A stretch of DNA of 64,000 nucleotides from Antedon bifida (lineage: Eukaryota > Echinodermata > Crinoidea > Comatulida > Antedonidae), in NCBI GenBank assembly GCA_963402885.1, contig OY727103.1, positions 932,501-996,500 on the forward strand. The letters are read 5' to 3'. The notes beneath the pieces were generated by a model, which saw only the letters and a list, made by a program, of their open reading frames with translations, was not told the DNA's origin and did no database searches. Both the position numbers and the translations under genes were made by a program. The first letter of the stretch is position 1. The number at the start of each line of letters is the position of its first letter. Shown here piece by piece: positions 54,855 to 64,000 of the stretch.

Positions 54855-54930
54855 AAAAAAAAAAAGAAAAGAAATTCGTCGAGATTCGAACCCCAGCTAG
54901 TAGAATTCAAACTGCCACAATATACACGAA
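54855..54930 (-). mobile_element. tRNA-derived SINE, copy 3 (minus, truncated)
   Basis: The B-box complement is at 54883-54894, but the segment with the A-box is deleted compared with copies 1 and 2. Confidence 0.6.
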
Positions 54931-55120
54931 TAATGAAGGGTGACAATAGTATTCTCAGTGTAATTTAACTCTTCCCTGGTATTCTTATACGCGCTTCATA
55001 ATATTATATCATTCTAATCGTTACGTCATAAATTTGCATGACGTCATTTTGAGGAAACGAATCTAGTTTTAACGTTGACGCAAACCAGAGGACCGGATAG
55101 CTCCGGTGCCTAGTCTGGCC

Positions 55121-55760
55121 TGGCTAGTGTATTCTCTCTATTTGTTTAAATAGTACATCTGTCTTAATGTAAATTTTTGAAAAGTGTTTATAGTTATATA
55201 TATTATTATATTTCTTACAATAAGTTCTGAAATTTCAAGACTTGGATTGGTTGAGTACGCATATCTAAGTAATAAGGCTTTATTGTCAAAATCCGTTCGT
55301 TTGCAAAGTGAATAACAGACGAAGCAAGCGTAATCACGGGGAAAAAAGACAATACCGGCCGCGGCCGTTCGAGGCGTACGTTCTAGATGATTACGATTGG
55401 TTGGATGTAGATTTTAATGGATATTTAAAAAAAATTGATCCGATGGAATGATAGAAGCAAGTTTAAGTTAATTATTCCTTATTTTTATAAAAGTTGCTGT
55501 ACGTGAATACGTAAACGTGGCACATGCATGTGTCTTACGTTACATTGTTTTTTTTTGTCATTTTACGTTTGTTGAAAATAACCCAGTTTCGTTTTTTAAA
55601 AAGGATATAATTAAAGTTATTGTCAATATTATTATATTACGCTATTAATTTGAGCATCAATTTTAAGGTTTGCTAACAAAATGAAATGTTCGACCGTCTA
55701 TCCGTGTATTATATTCGTTATTTTCCCTTTATTCAAATATATAAATGAAAGCTAAATCTG
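55121..55760. other. Intergenic region upstream of the CUB gene
   Basis: No gene, RNA or clear repeat is seen. A CpG-rich patch (ACCGGCCGCGGCCGTTCG) lies at about 55353-55372. Confidence 0.5.
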
Positions 55761-55832
55761 ATTGGTTGATCACATTATGCAAATGAGAGCTACAGATGAG
55801 TATAAAAGCCATGTTGACATGGAAGTCGTTTC
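55760..55832 (+). promoter_or_regulatory. Core promoter of the CUB gene
   Basis: A TATA box TATAAAA at 55801-55807 lies 65 bases before the start codon. Upstream are an octamer ATGCAAAT at 55777-55784 and an inverted CCAAT box (GATTGGTTGATC, about 55760). The order CCAAT, octamer, TATA suggests a tightly regulated promoter starting near 55832. Confidence 0.7.
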
Positions 55833-55871
55833 TTTTCTAAGTTCGCCGTAAGCAGTGTCAGACGGCGCGTC

Positions 55872-58800
55872 ATGAGAGTCATGTGGAATGCAGTGCTGTT
55901 CCTCCTCGGTGTTCTATGCCATTGTGCAACTGCTAAACCTAAGGTATGTTAGAATATACAAGTACTTAGCTGTTGCAATCATAAATAATATAAATGTAAC
56001 CTATTACTGTTAGTACTGTAACGCATACATTTAGGAGGTGTAGCATGGAATGTGGACCGATTTCTTGCATCCAGACGGACAAATTCAGAAGTTGTGAGAA
56101 CATTCTTTGCGCCGACAACAAAATTATCAGTCTGTTAGGAATATCTAAACGTAAATGTAGAATAGAGATAATTAGTAGTCTATTGAAACTTTAAGATGGC
56201 TTTTGAGAACTATTTATGGATATTTTTAGATATTTGAACAACGACAAGGCGACAGTGTAGTCATCATTCCTCCGAATTGTGACCGAATTGTCGACCGTGA
56301 AACTGGTTGCATAACATCTCCGAATTGGCCGAGGAAATCGGTGGATTTTACCGAATGTCAAGTGAAGGTTCGGGTGGCATCCGGTAAACGGATTTTGATG
56401 ACGTTTAACAATTTCACTCTTGAAGGAACCAATGCGTGTGACGACGGTAATAATTACGTAGAGGTATGACGTATTTTATTTTTGTGATTCTTTATTTTAT
56501 TTTGCTTGTATTGTTTGTCTTGTCCTTTGGCGATAGTTGTCTTTGAAAGCTCTTGTCTCTCCTCAGTGCTTTTTTATGTTTTTTTCATTATATTCAAAGA
56601 AAAAATAAAAGAAGTTGTCATTGTCATGTTTCACTGAAAGGATTAAATAAATGAAAAAATATATTTCGTCACAACTCACTACATGTATAATGCATTAAGA
56701 AATTGAAACCGCCATTTGGAGTCTAGTACATTATATTAAAGACATATCCATCATACCATACGAGAATAGTCTACTAAATATGCCTAACTATAAACCTTGT
56801 TATTTCAGATTCGTGACAGTCAAACCAACCGCCATGATCGATACTGTGGCACGTTTCATCCGTTCGTGTGGTTGAGCGATTCAAACGAAGTCACAGTGAT
56901 AATGGACGCCTTATCCAGTAAAGTCTTCAATAGGTTCAATGCTACCTATGTTACCGTCGATAAAGCACTAAACTATGGTAATTTTATCAATGTATCGATT
57001 TATTTAAACATAATTACGAATTAATTTTACTGTACGTGACCTAGGCTTGTAATAGGAAAGGGCCTACACACATCCACTGTCACACACAGACACTGATCAA
57101 GAGGGGCCCCTTGATTGTCAGCATATGCTGTTTAGGCACCCTTTATAAATAAGGTGAAATATATATATATAAAATGCCATGACACACAACTCCCAACATT
57201 TAATAACAAACGTTTTATTTTAAAGAGTGCAATCGAGTTTTTATTGAGGACACCGGAAAATACGCAAACAGAGGCAGACATAGTAACTCACCAGTTAATC
57301 CATACTCGGAAGGAAACAAGTGCGAGATAGTGATACTGGCCAAACCAGATAAACGCGTTACAGTTGCGTTTAAAGACCTTAATATTCAAAACTGCCAATG
57401 GCCTTTAAAGGTAAATTACTATTGAAGATATTATTAATATACAAGATAAACGCGTTACAACTGCGTTTAAAGACCTTATTATTCAAAACTGCCAATGGCC
57501 TTTAAAGGTAATACTATTGAATTGATACTATTACTGTAATATACAATATAAACGCGTTACAATTGCGTCAGACTCTACTCGGATTGCGTTTTTATCATTT
57601 CTAGATAAAAGATTTACTAACGGGACGAACGGAAACCATATGTAGAGAACACAGCAAAATTGCGTGGACATCTGAATCTAACGCAATAGTTATACATTTT
57701 CACGATAACGACGAAAGAAACATTGTAGATTTCAAATACGAAGCGAATGAACGCGATGCTAATAGAAGTAAGTAAAGAGGTCACGTGATATGGGGGTGGG
57801 TGGGGGTGGGCGTGGTCGCCTGGGAATCCTTAAGCTCTGTCTACACTATCAAACTTTTATTTGACAAAACAATGGGATATGCTCATTATATGGACATGAT
57901 GATTTCATATCACTACCATATTTGGGAATATCACCACCATTATTACTTGGACACATCACACTTTTTCTTGTCAAACTAGTTTGATATTGTTAGGCCTACC
58001 ATGTCGATCTGTACCATTGTAAAGTAACCTTGTTCCGTTTATTTCGCAGGTTGCAGTCATCTACTACTGGCTTTTCCACCAAATGGCTTAGAACTGCATA
58101 CACCCAATTTTCCACAACCGTATCCTAGCAACTTGGACTGTATATCCGTCTTACACACTCGACTTGATCACGTGATAACACTGAATGTCTCGGAATTTGT
58201 CATGCAACCTCCGAGAAAAACCGAACGTGGTGAAACCTGTTTGAATGATTTCTGCCAGGTGAACAAAAATATCTTTTAAGCACACTATTTTAACGGCCAA
58301 TTTACACAGACGAACGGTAAGCGGAAAACTGCGTAGCTTGTCCAACGAAGAATATGATCTATCCTGAGCGGCAACCGCCCGTCCGCTCCGCGTTCGATGT
58401 GCACCGGCATTAAGGAATAACATAGATTCTATTTTTTTTATTATCGTTACCGCTCCTCTGTGTAAATTGGCCATAATTCATACGTACATAGTATTTCTAG
58501 TTTTGCTTATCACTTAATAATTTGTCTTTTGACCAATCGTTTGGTCTTACATTTTTAAATTTAGATCCGGGATCTTGCGACGAATAGGTTTTATCATCAT
58601 TGCGGTAGTTACCACAACTTTTCTTGGACGTCAGACAGCAACGAAATCCTCATTACTTTCAAAACAGATCACTTGCTGGATTATACTGGTGTCAAACTTA
58701 TTGCTAAGTCGGTGCCAAGAATACCACCTCCAGGTAAAGTATGTATACTTAGTATGTGCGCTTAGTATGTGCATTCATGTTTGGTCCTTATTGTCTTTGT

Positions 58801-61800
58801 TGGCAGAGGTTTGTGTTAAGTTTATCTTTTAATAGCTGCTGAATTTGTTCTTGGCTAAATAAATGTGAACTTCAAAAAATGTATATGGTGGTAGACTTAT
58901 TTCATTTTATATTTCACAGACTGCATGACCATAACTCGTAGAGACGACTCATCGTTCATCCTGACGTCATTGAATTATCCGTCCGATTACCCGTCCGATG
59001 TATCGTGTACGATTACTTTACGCGAGTCACCAGACCGATATGTAGTGTTTAATTTTGAAGAATTTGAGCTGGAAAGTTCAGAAGGTTGTGTGGCCGATTT
59101 TATACAGGTAACTTTTGACACAATCGGCATTTCATAGTTGCCATGTACTCGTGTACTTATTATTATTCGACAATTAATTTGCATAATATTCATATTTAAA
59201 ACAGTTCAAGAGTGGAACGAGTGGAATCTTTTCTGACAGAATATGCGGATTGAAGTTACCGTTTTCAGTGACGTCAGATTCAAATGAAGTATCACTTGAA
59301 TTTAAAACAAACGATAAAAATCAACAAATCGGATTCAAGGCAGTTTGTACATTAATACAGCGACCAATCAGAACACCAGAAAACACGGGTAAGATCACCG
59401 GACATAACGCATAGCGTGAACTAATGTTACGATGACGCCCGTGCGTCTGCGTCATGCGCGCACGAGTAGTGCGTGCAGGACAAATGTGCATCCATACACT
59501 TTATTTATTTCAACAGAATGTAGTAGACATCTGACTGAAAAGTCTGGGCGCATTCAGTTACCGGTGAATCCTGATTGGCCACCGATTGAAGGATCCGATT
59601 GCCTCATCGTCATTCATGCCGACCCAGACGAGAAAATAAGATTAAAATTCGTCAGCTTTGCTGTATCGGACTTGGATTCCGATAAAGATTACGTAGAGGT
59701 AAATTATTTACATTTTCCAGAAAATAAATAAAACCTTATGGGTTTGGAGTCGGAATTATATAACTAATGTGTTTGGTCAACAGATTTACGACATCGTGGA
59801 CGGAGAAAGCCGCAAAGGGAGGTATACTGGTCACTTGAGTCCGTTTTCCTGGACTAGTTTCGGCAACGAACTTGCAATCTTCATCCGCGATGAAAATGAG
59901 ATCTCATCGGTTTCATTTATTGTTGATTATGAGACAATAGCAAGACCAGAGAAAGGTAATTTAATGAACCAATGAAGTAGTGTTTTGTAAGTTGGTGTTA
60001 GTGTTAGTTAGTAGTGCAGTGGTATCCATTCATGACGTTTTTCATCTTTTCAGGATGCCAACTTCTGTTAACTGAGCGATCTGGTTCTATTAGCTGGCCA
60101 TTCTCCAAGCAACGCGACAACAGTCACTGTAACGTCGTTATACGAAGCTCTCCACATGAACAGATCCTGTTGACGTTCCATACACTAACAATGGAGAGGG
60201 GCGTTTGCTCTGAACACTCGATGACTGTAAGAACTTGCCTTATTTGTTTATCCATTGAATTACTATCAATTAGTCGTATCAGGCACTAGTCCCTGGTGTT
60301 CATTGAATACTGTACAGAGTAACATATCAGTAAAACAACCGTTTTTATGAGAGGTGGTTTAGATTTGCGATTCAGATTTTACAACCTTTTCACTCTTCCC
60401 TGGTCGTATTGAACCAATCTAATTTTTGTACACAAAAACCATAAACTGTTGGAGAAAGTTCCAACATAACTGAAAATGATGCATAGGCAAAAGTATATTA
60501 CGTTAACATTTCTTTCGCAGATCCAAGACGTGACGACAAAGCGACAAGACAAGTTCTGTTCAACATTATGGGAGTTTTCCTGGTTAAGTGAATCTAATGA
60601 AGTTTCTATGGATTTCAGACAAAATACAAAATCCGTTGTGAAAGTTAAAGCGACCTATCGTTTTATTCCACGACCAAAAGTATCTGGTAAGTCGGCTGAT
60701 CTTCGGCGTTTGTTCAACTAAATATAAAATGTAGAAGGGAAATGGGTAACAATAACAGTAATTATTCTTGTTTTTTTAGTATTCAATCAATTCTTAACAT
60801 CCGGTCAAGGAACTATTTCGTCTTTGGAACACAATCGTGACGACATTATTGGAAAGAACTGCACGATTTACGTCCAAATCGCTCCAGAACATAGTATTCT
60901 TGTTACATTCACCGACTTTTTGATTGGAGAAAAACAAGATAGAAATCGCCAAACAATTACGTGTACAGATGAACAGTTCTTAGAGGCAAGTTGAGCAAAG
61001 ATAGTGTTAAGGCCAAATCATACAGCGTCGTATGACTAGGCCCGACGACTCGTCTCGTCGGGATTCAACTCAGACAGCACCGATGTGTCGAGACGTTTCG
61101 TCGGGCCTTGTCGGCCTTTGGTTAGCATAAAACATTTATATACGATTGTATTAATGAAGTTTTCTCTTTCTTGAAGATCAAAGATCTAACAACTGGTCGA
61201 ACGAATGTATACTGCGGTGAATTCGATTTATTTACCTGGACATCTGACCAAAACCTTGTCGCCATCACGTTCCGTATTAACACCTTTCCTACCTACAATG
61301 TCTTCAGAGCTTCTTATCTCTCGCTTTCGCGTGTTGAAGGTAACTATTTAACATAAATATACCTTAATAAATACTCCAGGTCTACAACTGAACCTACAGT
61401 AATAATATTTCTATTAATTATTTTCCAGGTTGTGATCATCGAATCATCCAACCAACGGGAATCATCAAATCGCCAAACTTCCCGCTTCCATACTCCACCA
61501 ACGCCGAATGCCGCTACATAGTTCATTCGGAGCCCGGTAATCTCGTGTCACTTAACTTCACCGATTTTGATGTCCAGCCATGTGAACAAGACCATGTTGA
61601 AGTTAAAGACCTAGGGACCGGTCGTGTGGACTCGCTTTGTGGACTTCAATTACTTTTTTCTTGGACGTCAGATGCCAATGAGGTGTCGGTTACTCTCCGT
61701 AGTGGACGAAAAAGCACAGGAGCGACTGGGTTTAAAGCCTTGTTTAGACATATACAACGACCGCTTGTCAGGGGTTAGTAAAATCAATGACTTTGGTATA

Positions 61801-63640
61801 TTGAAATGTATTTGAAGAAAAGGAATAACCGATAATAACATTCAACTTGTAATTTCAGATTGTTACGTAAGACTATACGAAGTTACAGACATTGAAATAC
61901 CCGATTTCACCGTGAAAGATGCTAAACACGTTGAATGTTTTTTCTACATTTATACGAACCCGTCAAACAGGATAACATTAACGGTGGATGAATTCGATGA
62001 GGTGTTTAATTGTTCCGATAGCGGCATTCAGGTTTGTAGACCTACATTAATTAATTCTGCGTCATGTCTGAACGTGCGCACAGCACTGTGGAAGTCGCTA
62101 GGAAAACCTCTTTCAAAAAGTGGCAAAAAACTCTGGAGGAAAAAGGATGTTAACATAATGATGTATTTTATAGGTATCCGATCTTGCAACCCAACGAACG
62201 GACACGTACTGCGCAATCTCGCACTCATTCTCATGGACCGCCGATACCAACGAATTAAGAATACGTGTATTCGCCAGTAAGGACAAAATACCCCGTATGT
62301 TGGCACACTGGCAGTTACTTACGAGATCTGACCGAATCCCAGGTAACGTGTATTTAATAAACTCTTTCAGATTTTTCTCGAAAAATGTCATCTGGTTTCA
62401 AATTAAAATGTCATTACTTTCGTTTCGGCTATTTAGTCTTTCAGAATTTTACATTTTATTTATGTACTGTATAATGTTCTTGTATAGTTTTGTTGGATGA
62501 AGAAAGTGGTGAGATATCTGTTGACGGGACAAACGCGTATCAACTAGTTATTCGTACTTTGCCGAACTATCGCCTGGTGTTGAATTATTTCCATACCATC
62601 GAGGAGAAACACGACTGCGTCGATGACGGCATTACCGTAAGTGACAATTTGTCGTATTATAGTATGGAACGCCGGTTGGGCAAGTAAATGTAAACAGTCC
62701 TTTGTGTAAACAACCATGACATTCTAACTTGTTTTTCTAAACAGATGACCGACTCAACAACACGTCGCAGCTACATAGATTGTGAATTCTTCAATGGATG
62801 GATATCCTGGATATCGGACAGTAACGAAGTTATCGTTGATATTCTCAGGGATGAGCACGCTACGAAAGTCGAATATACATCGGTTTTAAAAGCACCACCA
62901 TCCGGTAAAGTTTTGCTCCGATAGGACGTTATCGTGTTCGTATATGGGCCCATCACATTTTGTTGTCACAAACTGTTGATAGTGTAGACAGAGCGTAAAG
63001 CCTTGTCTACACTATCAAACTTTGTGACAAAAAAATGGACATGTCATACCACTACCATATTTGGGCACATCAAACTTTTGATTGTTTGTGGAATAACATT
63101 TTAAAAATGATGTTTACATTATTTTCTTTGACAGAATGCAATAAAGTACTGGTATCTGGTATCAACGACAACGACTTGGAGACAACCAACTACCCAGCTA
63201 TCTATCGCAATGACGACGAATGTGATATGATCATTCAAGCGAAATCCAACTTCCGAATTCAAGTTGTGTTTGAAACGTTTTGGCTTGAACAAACAACGGC
63301 AATGGGGTGTCTACACGACTTCTTAAACGTAATTACGATAATTTTGACGGTTAAATACGCCTACCTATGCTTAATTAGCTTACATTGTATTTTTCACGTC
63401 AACTGGCTTATGATTGACGACGAATAATGCTCATCATTCGTTTTGTCTTATTTCAGGTAACCGACACGTCCACAGGCTTTCAATTCGACAATTCTGAACG
63501 TATTTGTGGTCGACATGAGCCATTTTCTTGGACATCTGAAGGGAACTCTTTACTACTTCGGTTACACACTGATTACAGCATTGCTCACACTGGTTACCTA
63601 GCATCGTACACATTCCTAGAAAGGCCCGTTTACACTACAT
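55872..63640 (+). CDS. Secreted multi-CUB-domain protein (3' end outside window)
   Basis: Twenty-two exons: 55872-55943, 56230-56463, 56809-56977, 57226-57410, 57605-57767, 58050-58258, 58565-58733, 58920-59107, 59205-59388, 59517-59698, 59784-59955, 60054-60226, 60521-60686, 60780-60985, 61177-61339, 61429-61773, 61859-62031, 62174-62342, 62488-62636, 62745-62904, 63135-63328, 63457-63640. Spliced, they encode 1,336 residues with no stop. The start MRVMWNAVLFLLGVLCHCATA is a signal peptide. Then come 11 CUB domains in a row without EGF, LDL-A or protease modules. CUB domains are ~110-residue beta-sandwich units for protein and carbohydrate binding, often Ca-dependent; SD(S/A)NE near the end of CUBs 1, 3, 4, 8 and 10 belongs to that site. 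Each CUB is two exons with a phase-0 intron inside and phase-1 introns between, except CUB8, which is one exon. CUB7 lacks its first Cys and CUB10 its first Cys pair. Resembles cubilin-like tandem CUB arrays, but the family name is not certain. Confidence 0.92.
57350..57572 (+). repeat. ~97-bp duplication of CUB exon 4 end and donor
   Basis: The segment from AAACGCGTTACAGTTGCG through GGCCTTTAAAG|GTAA (donor at 57411) recurs with donor at 57508. A third, partial copy (AAACGCGTTACAATTGCG) starts at 57549. Confidence 0.93.
57831..57993. mobile_element. MITE family B, copy 23
   Basis: In CUB gene intron 5; the right terminus is lost (GATATTGTTAGG). Confidence 0.85.
58288..58475. mobile_element. 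MITE-like element (family E), copy 2
   Basis: ACGGCCAATTTACACAGACG and CTGTGTAAATTGGCCAT are terminal inverted repeats. The body is rich in CG (CCGCCCGTCCGCTCCGCG) against the AT-rich CUB intron 6. Confidence 0.78.
60986..61176 (+). other. GC-AG intron in the CUB gene, with GACGA-rich palindrome
   Basis: The donor is AGAG|GCAAGT, a standard GC-AG donor, and frame is kept across the junction. The intron contains a CpG-rich block (about 61033-61120) with GGCCCGACGA and its inverse TCGTCGGGCC, likely a small transposon. Confidence 0.75.
61429..61773 (+). other. CUB8, the only single-exon CUB domain
   Basis: One 345-base exon encodes the whole domain from GCDHRIIQPTG to RHIQRPLVRG. All ten other CUBs are split after the conserved V-E/I-Q position. 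Precise loss of the internal intron is the simplest explanation. The encoded junction reads DHVEVKDLGTG with no insertion. Confidence 0.9.
62930..63080. mobile_element. MITE family B, copies 24 and 25 (right half plus left half)
   Basis: A right half (to GTGTAGACAGAGCGTA, about 62999) adjoins a left part (from TAAAGCCTTGTCTACACT). Both are in CUB gene intron 20. Confidence 0.75.
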
Positions 63641-64000
63641 GTAAGTTTGGAAAAAAGAAACGTATTTAGTCATTGCTGGTTACGTACCTAGCATCGTACA
63701 CTTTCATTCAAAGGTCCGTTTACACTACATGTAAGTTTGGAAAAAAGAAACGTATTTAGTCATTGTTGGTTACGTAACTAGCATCGTACACTTTCATTCA
63801 AAGGTCCGTTTACACTACATGTACGTTTTGTAAAAAGAAACGTATTTTAGTCATTGCTGTACGTACCTAGCATCGTACACTTTCATTCAAAGGTCCGTTT
63901 ACACTACATGTACGTTTTGTAAAAAGAAACGTATTTTAGTCATTGCTGTACGTACCTAGCATCGTTCACTTTCATTGAAAGGCACGTTTACACTACATGG
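63594..64000 (+). repeat. ~90-bp tandem array duplicating CUB exon 22 end and donor
   Basis: Five copies of CCTAGCATCGTACAC... GTTTACACTACAT|GT(A) have boundary positions near 63641, 63731, 63821, 63910 and 63999. The first is the true exon end. Copy 2 keeps GTAAGT, copies 3 and 4 have GTACGT, and the last reads ATGG. The array runs off the window. Confidence 0.95.

Larger units (their letters stand above)
52601..55120. repeat. Nested cluster of SINE-bearing duplicated blocks
   Basis: A ~370-bp block at 53231-53601 recurs at 54743-55105 in direct orientation, with TTGGGGACTG at its left edge and CCGGATAGCTC at its right. A third, more diverged relative runs from 52610 to 53200. Each block includes a minus-strand tRNA-derived SINE piece. 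No protein-coding gene is seen in the cluster. Confidence 0.75.

Noticed and set aside
62028-62391. Minus-strand open frames under CUB9
   Set aside because: They oppose CUB exons that fit phase and domain pattern; nothing supports them independently.

Overview
The window is eukaryotic, AT-rich DNA carrying five protein-coding genes, all on the + strand and all split by short introns with GT-AG (twice GC-AG) borders. Gene content and style (a RhoA identical to the vertebrate protein over its GTPase motifs, a HUWE1 colinear with the human protein, a secreted CUB-only protein, many tRNA-derived SINEs and MITEs) point to an invertebrate deuterostome, most likely an echinoderm. The species cannot be fixed from sequence alone. 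|| Layout: (1) 293-28091, the 3' three quarters of HUWE1, a giant HECT ubiquitin ligase: 45 exons that splice into one open frame of 3,125 residues and end at the native stop. (2) 29632-36330, PMPCB, the catalytic beta subunit of the mitochondrial processing peptidase, 13 exons, 480 residues, complete. (3) 37738-38194, a doubtful two-exon small gene with a possible myristoylation signal. (4) 41417-43763, RhoA, three coding exons, 192 residues, with a long 3' region to about 45.4 kb. (5) 46727-51413, MFSD5, a 12-TM major facilitator protein, 10 exons, 455 residues. (6) 55872-beyond 63640, a secreted protein of at least 11 CUB domains, open at the right window edge. || The genes are unrelated housekeeping functions plus one secreted protein. 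They share direction and close spacing but no evident pathway. || Repeats dominate the introns: about 26 copies of a palindromic TA-flanked MITE, eight copies of a 136-bp twin-hairpin repeat confined to HUWE1 introns, several tRNA-derived SINEs, C-terminal and 3' remnants of non-LTR retrotransposons, an hAT-like MITE with a perfect 8-bp target duplication, and a 40-bp minisatellite of 27 units. The 52.6-55.1 kb intergenic stretch is a nest of duplicated SINE-bearing blocks. || The most striking signal is that, in four of the five main genes, the 3' end of an exon together with its 5' splice site has been locally duplicated, in two cases into arrays of 4 to 7 donor sites. Any use of a downstream donor copy runs into an in-frame stop just after the first donor. 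A separate relic of HUWE1 exon 6 with its upstream intron lies in intron 2, split by transposons.
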